Shown here in pieces: positions 49,813-59,179 of a stretch of 63,055 nt of DNA. The position numbers and the translations under genes are program-made. Numbering within the stretch: position 1 is the first letter of the stretch; each line of letters starts with the position of its first letter. Origin of the DNA: CAZWTD01 sp964637345 (lineage in GTDB: Bacteria; Patescibacteriota; Patescibacteriia; HK-STAS-PATE-3); assembly GCA_964637345.1 (NCBI GenBank), contig CAZWTD010000004.1:1-63055 (forward strand), read 5' to 3'. A model generated the notes under the pieces. It saw nothing but the letters and a program-made list of their open reading frames with translations, made no database searches and had not been told where the DNA came from.

Positions 49813-52737
49813 CTAGTCCTTCTCGACCGAAAGCCCGAAGCGCTGGCCGTCGAATTCAACCTCCCGAGCGTTCTCGAGCGAGTCAGCATATTCCATCGAA
49901 CGGGCTTTTCCGAGCGACGTAAGTTCGTCGCTATGCTTCCGAATCGCGTCCGCCAGCGCTCCTTGGGCGCTCCAGCGAATTCGCACGAGGTCGTTACGAT
50001 CAACTCCAAGGGTTTTCCTCGCGTCGTTGATATGCCGGGCAATTTCCCGAACCCAGCCGGCTTCGCGGAGCTCTTCAGTCAGCGTGGTGCTGAGCGCGAG
50101 CGCAATAACGCCGTCGTCTTGAATCGACCACCCTGCGCCGCTCGGAAGCGTTTCAGCGTAGCGGACAAGAAGAACATTCAGCTCATCCTTTAATACTGTT
50201 TCAACATCATCAGGTAGGACTGAACTCTTGATGACGACTTCACCGAGCGGCTGGCGCACGCGTACCCCGGCATTCGCGCGGGCTGCGTGACCAGCTTCTA
50301 CGTAGCGACGGAGCTGCGTCATCGATTGGAGTAGCTTTTCCTCAGACCCTCCCTGCGCTTTCGGCCAGGCTTCGAGATGAACGCTGGCCAGCCCGCCCTG
50401 AAGCTTTAGGTACACGACATCGGCAATCATTGGAGAGAAGGGCGCGAGGAGCTTCGCAAGGTCCAGCAGGACAACGCGTAAGATGTTTCCCGCCTGGTCG
50501 CGTTCCGCTCCGGGTTCGCGGAAACGGTCGCGGCTTCGGCGCAGGTACCAAGTCGAGAGGTCAGTCACGAATTCCGCAATCGCTCGTCCTGCGCCGGTCA
50601 AATCGTAGGCTTCAAGTTCTTCCGTAACATTCTTCACGAGCTCATTGCGCTTCGCGAAAATCCAACGGTCGAGGATGTGCTTGCCTTTCGGCGCATCGTC
50701 TACTGAGGAAGGCGCATGGAGTTCGTAGAAGGAGACGACGTTCATGAGAATGAAAAAAACTTTCTTCACAACCTCGTCAACGCCCTTTGGATCGAAGTTT
50801 TTAAAGTCCCCGGCCTGACTCATCGTATAGAGGTAGAAGCGAACCGCGTCAGCGCCGAATTTCGGAAAGAGTTCAGTCGGCAGAATGAGGTTCCCGAGCC
50901 GCTTCGACATCTTTTTCCCCTCGGCGTCGTTGACGAGCCCGAGCGAGACGACGTTCTTGTAGGGCGCTTTTCGATCAAGGAGCGCCGCGACCGCGAGCAA
51001 GGTGTAGAACCAGCCGCGGGTCTGGTCGATTCCTTCGGCGATGAAATCCGCGGGGTACTGCTCGCCCGAATCGATGAGCTTTGTATTCTCAAAGGGGTAA
51101 TGCCATTGCGCGAGCGGCATCGAGCCGGAGTCGAACCAAACGTCCGCTACGTCGAGGACGCGCGTCATGAGTCCGTCGCACTGGTCGCAGGAAAGTGTAA
51201 CCGCATCAATACCTGGTCGGTGCGGATCAAACGGATCAGACAACGCGGTCGCGGCGCGCTTTTGAAGTTCTTCATAGCCGCCGATCACGGTCCGATGCCT
51301 CTCATCTTTATCGCAAAGCCAAATCGGCAAAGGAATCCCCCAGTAGCGCTCGCGCGAGATCGCCCAATCCTGAAGGTTCTCGAGCCACTCGCCCATCCGG
51401 CCTTCTTTGATATACGCCGGGACCCAGTTGATCGACTGATTCATCTTGATCAACTTGTCTTTCACGTCGGTCGTCCGAAAAAACCACGAGTCTTTCGCGT
51501 AATAGAGAAGCGGGGTATCGCAGCGCCAACAGAAGGGATAATCGTGGGCGTAGGTCTCTTCCGTATAGAGGAGGCCGCGTTCCTTCAAATCATCAATGAT
51601 GGCTCGGGTCGTTTTTTCCTCGGTCGGTTTGTCTTTATGCTTAACCGGCCAGCCCGCCCATTTCGGAACGAGCTCGTTGAACTTCCCGTCGCGGCCGACC
51701 GTATGCACTTTCGGAAGTCCGACCTTCTCGCCGAGTTTGTAATCGTCTTCGCCGTACATGACTGCCGTGTGGACTACGCCGGTTCCATCATCGATTGTCA
51801 CAAAATCTGCCGCGTAGACTTTAAAGGCATTTTCATAGCCCGGCGTTGACTCAGGAATCGCGCCAGGGAAGAGCGGTTCGTATGCGACACCAAGCATGTC
51901 CTTGCCATAAAATGTGGTTCCGGTAACTTGAGATCCAAAAATCTTTTCAAGGAGAGTCTTCGCCACAATGAAACGTTCATTCTGAATCGAGATAAGAACG
52001 TACTCGACTTCCTCCCCAACCGCCAGCCCCACATTCCCGGGCAAGGTCCAGGGCGTTGTCGTCCAGGAGAGAATGTAATCCCCTTTCTTCACTTGCCCCT
52101 TATCACTTTTCACTTTGAATTTCACGAACACCGCGCTATCTTCTACCTTCTTATATCCCTGCGCCATTTCGTGGGACGACAAGGCGGTTCCGCAGCGCGT
52201 ACAGAGCGGCACAACTTTAAAATCTTTGTAGAGCCGGCCCTTCTTCTCGATCTCGGAAAAAATCCACCAGCACGATTCGATGAACTCGGGCGTTAGGGTA
52301 ACGTAGGCATTCTCGAAATCGAGCCAATAGCCCATCCGCTCGGTAATGGCTTCCCAATCCGACTTCATCAAGAAGACATTCTTCCGGCACTCATCAATGA
52401 ACTTCTGGACGCCGATGACCTCTTCGATCTCGCGCTTCGATTTTATCCCGAGCTGCTTCTCAACGAACATCTCAACCGGAAGGCCGTGGGTGTCCCAGCC
52501 GGCGCGGCGGCCGACGTGAAAACCGCGCATTGTCTTATACCGGACAATCGCGTCCTTATAGGCCCGGGAGAGCATATGATGAACGCCGGGTTGGCCGTTC
52601 GCGTAGGGCGGGCCTTCGTAGAAAACGAAATGAGGCTTGCCCTTTGTCTGCTCGAGCGTTTGCTCAAAAATCCTCTCGCTCTTCCAGCGTTTTAGGACCT
52701 CTTCTTCGAGTTGGGGCAGGGAAAGCGGGCCAGGCAT
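49813..52737 (-). CDS. ileS: Isoleucyl-tRNA synthetase
   Basis: 974 residues from ATG 52737; a TTG at 52746 is in frame but less likely. Class I signature YANGQPGVHHMLSRAYKD (GVHH at the HIGH position, as in other CPR and IleS2-like forms), editing domain with WTTTPWTLPGNVGLAVG, and KKMSKRLGN (KMSKS). The C-terminal part has no zinc-finger tail. First gene of ileS-recO. Confidence 0.95.
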   Translation of the reverse strand: MPGPLSLPQLEEEVLKRWKSERIFEQTLEQTKGKPHFVFYEGPPYANGQPGVHHMLSRAYKDAIVRYKTMRGFHVGRRAGWDTHGLPVEMFVEKQLGIKSKREIEEVIGVQKFIDECRKNVFLMKSDWEAITERMGYWLDFENAYVTLTPEFIESCWWIFSEIEKKGRLYKDFKVVPLCTRCGTALSSHEMAQGYKKVEDSAVFVKFKVKSDKGQVKKGDYILSWTTTPWTLPGNVGLAVGEEVEYVLISIQNERFIVAKTLLEKIFGSQVTGTTFYGKDMLGVAYEPLFPGAIPESTPGYENAFKVYAADFVTIDDGTGVVHTAVMYGEDDYKLGEKVGLPKVHTVGRDGKFNELVPKWAGWPVKHKDKPTEEKTTRAIIDDLKERGLLYTEETYAHDYPFCWRCDTPLLYYAKDSWFFRTTDVKDKLIKMNQSINWVPAYIKEGRMGEWLENLQDWAISRERYWGIPLPIWLCDKDERHRTVIGGYEELQKRAATALSDPFDPHRPGIDAVTLSCDQCDGLMTRVLDVADVWFDSGSMPLAQWHYPFENTKLIDSGEQYPADFIAEGIDQTRGWFYTLLAVAALLDRKAPYKNVVSLGLVNDAEGKKMSKRLGNLILPTELFPKFGADAVRFYLYTMSQAGDFKNFDPKGVDEVVKKVFFILMNVVSFYELHAPSSVDDAPKGKHILDRWIFAKRNELVKNVTEELEAYDLTGAGRAIAEFVTDLSTWYLRRSRDRFREPGAERDQAGNILRVVLLDLAKLLAPFSPMIADVVYLKLQGGLASVHLEAWPKAQGGSEEKLLQSMTQLRRYVEAGHAARANAGVRVRQPLGEVVIKSSVLPDDVETVLKDELNVLLVRYAETLPSGAGWSIQDDGVIALALSTTLTEELREAGWVREIARHINDARKTLGVDRNDLVRIRWSAQGALADAIRKHSDELTSLGKARSMEYADSLENAREVEFDGQRFGLSVEKD

Positions 52738-52770
52738 AGCGCGCAAGAACAGTGCTTAAGCGTGTTCACT

Positions 52771-52799
52771 AGTGTACGTATTTCACGCTTCTCCGGCAA
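52771..52799 (-). promoter_or_regulatory. ileS promoter
   Basis: TTGCCG (52794-52799), 17 bp, TACACT (52771-52776). Confidence 0.65.
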
Positions 52800-52805
52800 G
52801 GGCGT

Positions 52806-52841
52806 GAAATGAAGAGAGCCGGGCGCAGAAGCGCTCGGCTC
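52806..52841 (-). terminator. Terminator of NTF2-like protein gene
   Basis: GAGCCG...CGGCTC with inner GCGC pairs (52816-52841), minus-strand tail TCTTCATTTC. Confidence 0.75.
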
Positions 52842-52856
52842 AGGTGGAACAAAATC

Positions 52857-53348
52857 TCACTGCGGCGGCCCGGGCGGAATAATGGTCGTGATCCGCCGGA
52901 TCTGATAACCGGACCGGCCCGAAGGATCCTCGACGATCAAGAACTCCTTGGTATGGACGACCTTCATCGGACCGTAGGTAAAGTGGATCGTGAGGAAGAA
53001 CTGAGCCCCGGTACCGAGCCACTCTCCCGGTTTGATCATCACGAACGTGGGGCGGCTGATCGAGCAGCTCAAGCTGTCCGGAACCAGCCACTGCCCGGCC
53101 CAGCCGAGAAGATGTTCGCACTTCCCGTGGCTGACCGGAGGAGTCCCCCCACAGTCGGACTCGAACCGGTAGTCGGCCACGAAGTCCTCGGTCAAGAGTT
53201 CGGTCATAGCCGGGAGGTCGCGATCCCTGACCGCAGCCACGTACGCGTCAACCGCCCGTTGAGCCCAGATCACATTCGGATCGAGGTCCTCGGCCAGGAC
53301 AGCTCCGGCGCACACGAACACGAGCACGAGCGTCCAGAAAACTCGCAT
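52857..53348 (-). CDS. Secreted NTF2/SnoaL-like protein
   Basis: 163 residues from ATG 53348 with GGAGGAG just upstream. Signal peptide MRVFWTLVLVFVCAGAVLA. The mature part fits the NTF2-like cone fold: VIWAQRAVDAYVAAVRDRDLPAMTELLTEDFVADYRF at the start, then long strands (GAQFFLTIHFTYGPMKVVHTKEFLI). Three cysteines. Function unknown; such proteins bind ligands or act as immunity or scaffold modules. Confidence 0.75.
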   Translation of the reverse strand: MRVFWTLVLVFVCAGAVLAEDLDPNVIWAQRAVDAYVAAVRDRDLPAMTELLTEDFVADYRFESDCGGTPPVSHGKCEHLLGWAGQWLVPDSLSCSISRPTFVMIKPGEWLGTGAQFFLTIHFTYGPMKVVHTKEFLIVEDPSGRSGYQIRRITTIIPPGPPQ

Positions 53349-53452
53349 CACTCCTCCAGTCTTCCCGATCGGGAAAACGGTCCAAGCCTCAGAGGAACTT
53401 CCCCTGAACAAAAAAGGTACTGCCGTAGCAGTTCCCGTTCTAGCGCAAAGCG

Positions 53453-54598
53453 CTATTCGTGTAAAGACGCCCCGAGCTTCTCGTAGAGCGCGACGGTTCG
53501 CAGCGCGACTTTCTCCCAGCTGAACTTCGCAGCCTGGACGAGGCCGTTGGCCTGGAGCCGTTTTCGGAGCGGTTCGTCGAAGAGGATGCGCTCAATCCCC
53601 TTTGCGATTGATTCCGTACTCTCCGGATCAACGTACTCCGCCGCGTCTCCCGCGACCTCAGGGAGGGAGGAGAGGTTGCTCGTCAGGACCGGAGTCCCAA
53701 GAGCCAGCGCTTCGAGTACGGGTAGGCCAAAACCTTCATAGGATGAAGGAAAGACAAAAGCCCGGGCGTTTCGCAGTAATCCGACCTTCTCGGGTAAGCT
53801 GATGTAATCGAGGAAACGAACCGAGGTCTCGAGATGATGCGTCTTTACCGCCTGAAAAATAGCATCTGACTTCCAGCCGCGCTTCCCGGCGAGCACAAGA
53901 GGGATGTGCTCAAGCGCAGCGTTCCGCTTCCGAAGATCGGCGTAGGCTTCGATGAGGCGAACGAGATTCTTCCGCGGTTCAAGCGTTCCGACGAAGCAGA
54001 GGTAGTGCGCGGGCAATCCGAAGCGCTTCCGCGGATCAACCGCTTGAACCCTGCGCGCGAGTTCAAGATCAACGCCTTCGGGAATGATGGCAATTTTCTC
54101 TTCCGGAACTCGAAATAGCTCGCGCAAATCTTGCGCGGTATTCTCGGAAACGGCGAGCACGGCGCGTGCTCGCTTGAGTGTTTGCGGGACGAGAAGGCGC
54201 GTCGAAAAAAGCTGGGCTGGAAACCAGTGAGGATTTTGATAGATCGCAAGATCGTGGATTGTCACTACTGAGGGCTTCGTGTATCCGAGCGGGATAATGT
54301 TCGCTGGAGCGTGAAAAAGATCGAGGCGTTCACGATTCAAGGTGGCTGAGATGAGAAGATGTGAATACGCGAAGGGCAGGAAGCGGCGGTATTGTGAGAA
54401 AGGAAAGAAACGAATCGTTGTGTTGTCGCGTCGGAAGGGCCCGACCTGCTTCATTCGAGAATCAAAGAAGAGCACGTAGTCGTTCTGGCGATCGGCATCC
54501 AGAAGGCTCATGACGAGATAATAGGTATAGTGCCCAACACCGGCGCCTTCGCCGTGGTCAGGATTGAGAATAGTCCGACAGTCGATTCCGATGCGCAT
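53453..54598 (-). CDS. Glycosyltransferase family 4
   Basis: 381 residues, GT-B fold, retaining type. N-terminal MRIGIDCRTILNPDHGEGAGVGHYT; C-terminal nucleotide-sugar site with FVGTLEPRKNLVRLIEAY, SSYEGFGLPVLEALALGTPVL (E-x7-E motif). The sugar and acceptor cannot be told; a role in cell-surface glycan synthesis is likely. AAGGAG lies 13 nt before ATG 54598, a long spacing. Confidence 0.92.
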   Translation of the reverse strand: MRIGIDCRTILNPDHGEGAGVGHYTYYLVMSLLDADRQNDYVLFFDSRMKQVGPFRRDNTTIRFFPFSQYRRFLPFAYSHLLISATLNRERLDLFHAPANIIPLGYTKPSVVTIHDLAIYQNPHWFPAQLFSTRLLVPQTLKRARAVLAVSENTAQDLRELFRVPEEKIAIIPEGVDLELARRVQAVDPRKRFGLPAHYLCFVGTLEPRKNLVRLIEAYADLRKRNAALEHIPLVLAGKRGWKSDAIFQAVKTHHLETSVRFLDYISLPEKVGLLRNARAFVFPSSYEGFGLPVLEALALGTPVLTSNLSSLPEVAGDAAEYVDPESTESIAKGIERILFDEPLRKRLQANGLVQAAKFSWEKVALRTVALYEKLGASLHE

Positions 54599-54629
54599 TG
54601 ATAAGAAATTCTCCTTGTTTAGCTAGTGA

Positions 54630-54664
54630 GATCCTTCGCTCAGGATGATCCCTTGCTCGGGATC
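54630..54664. repeat. Double stem-loop repeat after argS
   Basis: ATCC-TTCGCTCA-GGAT followed by GATCCC-TTGCTC-GGGATC. It overlaps the argS stop and is the same ATCCT/AGGAT type as 20618-20643. Confidence 0.6.
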
Positions 54665-56306
54665 ACATCTTCTCCGGCGCCCGAACACCCAAGAGGTTGA
54701 GGGATTGAGCGAGAACGAGCTGGGTTGCTTGCGCGAGCTCGAGGGCCGGAAGTTGAACTACTCCATCGTTGATAATACGCACCTTCGTATAAAAGGTATG
54801 AAAATCCGTGGCCAGCCGAATCGTATAGGGCGGAAGCTCGCTGACATTCCGCGTTCGCGCCGACCGCTCAACAAGCTCCGGAAACTCGAGAAGAGTTTTC
54901 ACTAAAGTAAAGGCGCTCGGGTCAGTGACGGGAGCTTTGCGAGCTACCTGTTTTTTTCTTAACAAGGGCTTCGCCTTCTTCAGTAAGCTAACAATTCGGG
55001 CATGAGCATACTGGACATAGTAGACGGGATTCTTTTCTGAATGCTCCTTCGCGAGCTGAAGATCGAAGTCCATGTGGGTTCCCGGACCGACCATGAGGAA
55101 AAAGAAACGGGCCACGTCCAAGCCAACATCATGAATGAGCTCATCGAGCGTAACAAAAGTTCCGCTCCGTTTCGACATCCGAACTTCTTTCCCTTGGTCC
55201 ATGAGGCGAACGAGCTGAAAAATATTCACCTCAAGCCGCCCGGGCCAGCCGAGCGCCTGGGTAACTGCCTGCATCCGATTGACGTAGCCATGATGATCCG
55301 CGCCAAGAAGAAGGATCGCGCGGTCGAAACGGCGAAGCGCAAACTTCTCCCAGAGATAGGCGACGTCAGACAAGAAGTAGGTTTTCTCGCCGTTCGCTTT
55401 GATGAGGACGCGATCTTTATCATCTCCATAGTCCGAAGTCTTCATCCAGAGCGCTCCCTCCTTCTCGTACGCTAGGTCGCGCTCGCGAAGCAGCTTAAGC
55501 ATCCGTTGATCGATCTTCTTCCTATATAACTCCGACTCAAGGAAAAATCGATCAAAGCGAACCTTCATCACCCGTCGAGTCAGTTGCTTTATCCCCGAGA
55601 GCATTCGCCGAATCGCTTGACCCTGGATTCGCGCCTTCGCTTTTTCAATATGCGTTAGACTCACGCCCTCAAGCGGAAGCGTTTTTGCAAGTTCAGTAAC
55701 ATAGGCTCCCTGGTAACAATACTCGGGATACTCAACGGGAATCCCCTGCAGCTGAAAATAGCGCCGGACAATTGATTCGGCGAGCGTCTCAACCTGCTTC
55801 CCCACATCATTCACATAGTACTCTCGATGGACGCGTGCGCCGCTCATCGACAAAACATTCCCGAGAACATCTCCGGTAAAGCCGCCGCGTCCGTTCCCGA
55901 GCGTTAGCGGTCCGGTCGGATTAGCCGAAATGAACTCAAGATGAATGCGCTCGCGCTTCGCGATCTCACTTCGGCCATAGTTGGATCCGGACGCGAGAAT
56001 GCGCTTCGGCTGCTTCGCAAGCCAGCTCTTCTTCAGAGAAAAATTCAAGAAGCCGGGCGCGGCGACAACCGGCTCCTCAAGGGCAGGGAGGGATAGCCCA
56101 GTTTGCTTCAATTTTTCCGCAATCTCAAGCGGCGAACGCTTAAGGATTCCGGCAAGCTGAAGCGGGAGCGTTGTTGCGAGGTCACCGTTTTTCGGATCAG
56201 CGGGTCGTTCGACTTTTACCGACGGCAACTTCTCCTGAAGCTCCGGCCATATGGCTACGGCGCGTTTTGCGATGCGTTTCGAAAGCTGGTCGCTAAGAGA
56301 AGGCAT
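54663..56306 (-). CDS. argS: Arginyl-tRNA synthetase
   Basis: 547 residues. N-terminal Add1-like domain, then the class I core with FISANPTGPLTLGNGRGGFT: the usual HVGHGR-type signature reads TLGNGR here, with Thr at the first His. The second signature VRMSKRSGTFVTLDEL and the C-terminal DALR anticodon domain (YVQYAHARIVSLLKKAK onward) are intact. Full length. Confidence 0.95.
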   Translation of the reverse strand: MPSLSDQLSKRIAKRAVAIWPELQEKLPSVKVERPADPKNGDLATTLPLQLAGILKRSPLEIAEKLKQTGLSLPALEEPVVAAPGFLNFSLKKSWLAKQPKRILASGSNYGRSEIAKRERIHLEFISANPTGPLTLGNGRGGFTGDVLGNVLSMSGARVHREYYVNDVGKQVETLAESIVRRYFQLQGIPVEYPEYCYQGAYVTELAKTLPLEGVSLTHIEKAKARIQGQAIRRMLSGIKQLTRRVMKVRFDRFFLESELYRKKIDQRMLKLLRERDLAYEKEGALWMKTSDYGDDKDRVLIKANGEKTYFLSDVAYLWEKFALRRFDRAILLLGADHHGYVNRMQAVTQALGWPGRLEVNIFQLVRLMDQGKEVRMSKRSGTFVTLDELIHDVGLDVARFFFLMVGPGTHMDFDLQLAKEHSEKNPVYYVQYAHARIVSLLKKAKPLLRKKQVARKAPVTDPSAFTLVKTLLEFPELVERSARTRNVSELPPYTIRLATDFHTFYTKVRIINDGVVQLPALELAQATQLVLAQSLNLLGVRAPEKM

Positions 56307-56340
56307 AGTATCTCCATTCTACACTGCCACGCTCTTTCCG

Positions 56341-56377
56341 AAAATGGAAGGCGGCGCCTCATTGATGAGGAGCCGCC
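56341..56377 (-). terminator. Terminator of 56385-57080 gene
   Basis: GGCGGC...GCCGCC (56350-56355, 56372-56377) with inner CCTCAT/ATGAGG; minus-strand tail TTCCATTTT. Confidence 0.8.
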
Positions 56378-56384
56378 AGAACGA

Positions 56385-57080
56385 TCAGGCTGACTTCGTA
56401 ACTAGACCGCGCCTGAAGACCACAACCGAAACGCCGAGGACGAATCCGACAACGGCACCCGTAACCGCCTGCCCGTCCAAGACATGGTTGACTCCCGAAC
56501 CGATGGCGAGGCCTGCGCCTATCGTTACACCGGGAGATTTCAAGCCCCAGCGGATGATTCGCGGCGCAACATCGACGAGGTATCGGGCGAGAATCCAGGC
56601 TAGAACTAGAGGATTGGCCCTCCAGGCGTAGTGGCTCCAGTCCTGTGCGTCATCATCCGGATCCCCTTTTGGATAAACCATAAGAACCACGAGATACCCG
56701 ATGATGATCACGGAGAAAATCGCAAGGAACAACGCTGGTAGGAACGAAAGAAAAAACACGCACCCGGGTAGCGAAACCTTAACGATAGGAAACCGTTCAC
56801 ATCCGTACAGAAACAGAAGGTACCACAAGGCGCCCGAGACGAGACAGCCTGCCAGGGCCACATAGACCAAGCGGCATTGAACCGTTCGACGAATGCCGTA
56901 CAAGAACAACATCACGAGCGCAAGGAAGAGCGTCGGGAGAGCCCGCACGAAACCGAGTGCCAGCATCCCGCTGATGAGTCCCAGCCACCAGAACTCGGGT
57001 CGAACAATCATCGCCCCGGCAAATCCCAGAAAGGCCCCTGTGAGGATCCAGACATTGTAAGAATTCGAGCGCACGGCCAT
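56385..57080 (-). CDS. Polytopic membrane protein of unknown function
   Basis: 231 residues from ATG 57080 with AAGGAGG 6 nt upstream. Five to six membrane helices (WILTGAFLGFAGAMIV; WWLGLISGMLALGFV; LPTLFLALVMLFLYGI; FFLSFLPALFLAIFSVIIIG; TGAVVGFVLGVSVVVF). An acidic loop (YPKGDPDDDAQDW) separates the last segments. No transporter signature is recognised. Confidence 0.75.
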   Translation of the reverse strand: MAVRSNSYNVWILTGAFLGFAGAMIVRPEFWWLGLISGMLALGFVRALPTLFLALVMLFLYGIRRTVQCRLVYVALAGCLVSGALWYLLFLYGCERFPIVKVSLPGCVFFLSFLPALFLAIFSVIIIGYLVVLMVYPKGDPDDDAQDWSHYAWRANPLVLAWILARYLVDVAPRIIRWGLKSPGVTIGAGLAIGSGVNHVLDGQAVTGAVVGFVLGVSVVVFRRGLVTKSA

Positions 57081-57127
57081 GTCTTCCTCCTTGTTGCGCC
57101 CTTGCAATGATACAAAGAACCAGGGAG

Positions 57128-57156
57128 AGTATGCGATCTGATCCCGATTTTGTCAA
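57128..57156 (-). promoter_or_regulatory. Promoter of membrane protein gene
   Basis: TTGACA (57151-57156), 17 bp, CATACT (57128-57133). Confidence 0.7.
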
Positions 57157-57159
57157 TAC

Positions 57160-57195
57160 AAAAAGAAGAGCGGCGCCTCAAGCTTGAGGCGCCGC
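57160..57195 (-). terminator. Terminator after ATP-grasp gene
   Basis: A 13-bp perfect palindrome (57170-57182 with 57183-57195) followed on the minus strand by TCTTCTTTTT. The untranslated stretch 57196-57352 before it shows no other feature. Confidence 0.85.
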
Positions 57196-57352
57196 GAAAA
57201 AACCGTACTCTCCGATCCTCCAATCGGAAGAGTAGCCTTGGACGCACGTTCAAGATGAGTTGACATCCTTCCGAGTTGGTCTAGGCTAGGTGCTGGGGAG
57301 TGGGAAGGCCCTGGCGTCCTAATTCCATGGGTCTCCTGCTCTCTTTTGTTGA

Positions 57353-58603
57353 TCATCCGCTCACGATTGCGCCGAGCTGAAGGGAATCCTTCGCCCCGTG
57401 AACGCTTCGGTCCTGGCGAGCGGTCACGATGAGATCAGCGATCGCACCCTGCGCATAGTGAACCGTTGCCCGAACGAACCACTCGGCTTCCAACTCCGCG
57501 CCCTCGGGCGAAAAGTACCGGAAACGGAAGGGGTGGTTTTCGACTTCCTCCTGAAGCACGCTCCGGAAAATCGAACGCTGAGCCGAAGCGAGCACGGTCG
57601 GGAAGCGCGGATCGTCCGAAAAGATCGTTCCCTTCATGCCACTCGACACCGCTTCCTTCAGTACGAAGCGATGGCCGTTGCCGTTCGGGTTCGGAAGTTC
57701 GCCCGACCGCTTCCCGACGAGCCAAGTCGGCGGAATCGCGGCACGAAGCGTGTCGAGCGCTTCAGCCTTGATGTGCGCACGGAGGATCGCCTCGAGCTCG
57801 GGGTTCTGGCCGTCGTTGCGCAGGAGCGCGAGAAGGGCCTTCGACCCGAGGAAGGGCTTCGGCGGAATAAGGAATGCAATCTCCCCCTTCCGGTAGCGGT
57901 CAACGAGCCCGGCGATGAGATCCTGATTCTTGAACATGAAGGGAAAATCCACGAAGAGCATTCCGAGTTTGAGCTCCCCGACGGAGAGCTCACGTTCACT
58001 CACAACCCGCAAGGCGATCCCGGCGGCCTGGAGCGCCTTCGCGAGAATTTCACACTCCGGCAGATAGAAGCGCTCCTGGTCAGCCGTGAGTAAGGTACAC
58101 TCGTTGTGTCCGCGCTTGCGGATCGCGTCAACCAGAACGGTAACCACGCCTGGGAAAGACCGCTGATCGCCCGCGAGAAAATGACGAGCCTGCGCGGCGA
58201 GGGTGGAGTACCCCAGACCGTGCTTATTGTGACCGTCGATTTCAGCGATCTGGAAGCGCCCCTTCGTATCAACCATGAAGTCGACCTTGCAAATGTCCGG
58301 GGTCCGATTCGGCCCAAGTCCTTGGAGTTCGTGGTAGTAGGCCGGGATGCCCGTACGGGAGATTCGCGCAATCATGTCCCAGGTCTTCCCGTGGGTCAAT
58401 CCGGGCGTTGTCGAGATGGCAACGATTCGCGCCAGCCCGCCGAGGCAAGCCTGAAGCGCCCGACCGATTCCCTGAAGTTCCGCGGCTTGTGCTGGCTGAA
58501 GAATGAACAGATCGGGCGAGAGAAGAAAAGCATGCGTCCGCTCTCGCTGTCCGTCCCAAAGACCGGACGCGCGAACGAGTCCAGCAAGCGATTCATACAA
58601 CAT
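57353..58603 (-). CDS. Circularly permuted ATP-grasp-like protein
   Basis: 416 residues with AAAGGAG before ATG 58603. The block ICKVDFMVDTKGRFQIAEID followed by GHNKHGLGYSTL, together with RFVLKEAVSSGMKGTIF and the C-terminal YAQGAIADLIVTARQDRSVHG, resembles circularly permuted ATP-grasp ligases (glutathionylspermidine-synthase-like group), which join carboxylates to amines. The substrate is unknown. Identification is by pattern and moderate in confidence. Confidence 0.65.
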   Translation of the reverse strand: MLYESLAGLVRASGLWDGQRERTHAFLLSPDLFILQPAQAAELQGIGRALQACLGGLARIVAISTTPGLTHGKTWDMIARISRTGIPAYYHELQGLGPNRTPDICKVDFMVDTKGRFQIAEIDGHNKHGLGYSTLAAQARHFLAGDQRSFPGVVTVLVDAIRKRGHNECTLLTADQERFYLPECEILAKALQAAGIALRVVSERELSVGELKLGMLFVDFPFMFKNQDLIAGLVDRYRKGEIAFLIPPKPFLGSKALLALLRNDGQNPELEAILRAHIKAEALDTLRAAIPPTWLVGKRSGELPNPNGNGHRFVLKEAVSSGMKGTIFSDDPRFPTVLASAQRSIFRSVLQEEVENHPFRFRYFSPEGAELEAEWFVRATVHYAQGAIADLIVTARQDRSVHGAKDSLQLGAIVSG

Positions 58604-58679
58604 ACCGCTCCTTTCCCGGCTGAACCGGCGTGATCACTCCGACGAATGATCAACATGTGAAGTTGTCAACGAACTACCG

Positions 58680-59120
58680 CTAACGAATGATGTCGAGAAT
58701 CTCAATCAAGCTCGACACCGTCGCCCGAGGCTCTTCCTCGGTCCGACAGGGCAGCTCTTGGGCGAACCTGCCCTGTCGAACCCAGATCGTAACCAGGCCG
58801 CACCGATTCCCAAACGCAATTTCTTTCCGCACACGGTCCCCCACGACGTAACTTTGCGCCGAGTCCGCCTTTGTTTCCTTGATAATTGTTTCGATATCGT
58901 TCTCGCCCTTCTCAGTAGTGAGAACAATTTTCTCAAACTCCTTCTCAAGCCCTAACGTTTGAATACGTTCACGGCGAGAGGGCGCGGCTTGAGCCAGAAG
59001 AGCTAAGGAATACCCTCGCTCGCGCAATGCGCGAAGGACTTCTCGCGCACCGGGCATGAGACAATTCGCCTCAGGGTCGTAGAGCGTTCGATTGAAGTCG
59101 AAAATGATCATTTGATGCAT
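58680..59120 (-). CDS. HAD-like hydrolase, variant catalytic motif
   Basis: 146 residues. The first HAD motif reads D8-F-N10-R-T12: the nucleophile Asp is present, but the second Asp (general acid/base) is Asn, so phosphatase activity may be lost or altered. Later motifs are LALLAQAAPSRRERI and SYVVGDRVRKEIAFGNRCGLVTIWV (acidic pair weak). The start (59120) lies just after the terminator of a 28-codon ORF. Confidence 0.8.
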   Translation of the reverse strand: MHQMIIFDFNRTLYDPEANCLMPGAREVLRALRERGYSLALLAQAAPSRRERIQTLGLEKEFEKIVLTTEKGENDIETIIKETKADSAQSYVVGDRVRKEIAFGNRCGLVTIWVRQGRFAQELPCRTEEEPRATVSSLIEILDIIR

Positions 59121-59152
59121 ATGACAAAAGCGCCGGCCCTCGCGGGACCGGC
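59121..59152 (-). terminator. Terminator of 28-codon ORF
   Basis: GCCGG-x-CCC...GGG-x-CCGGC (59132-59152), one mismatch, then GCTTTTGTCAT on the minus strand. It lies immediately before the HAD gene and may be leaky. Confidence 0.7.
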
Positions 59153-59179
59153 TTCGATGACGTTACTGATTCGGCTACA

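Noticed and set aside
49809..50042. Longer RecO start
   Set aside because: The extension is the shadow of the ileS 3' end.
57153..57356. 67-codon ORF overlapping the ATP-grasp stop (ATGA overlap)
   Set aside because: It runs straight through the perfect terminator palindrome and has no ribosome site.
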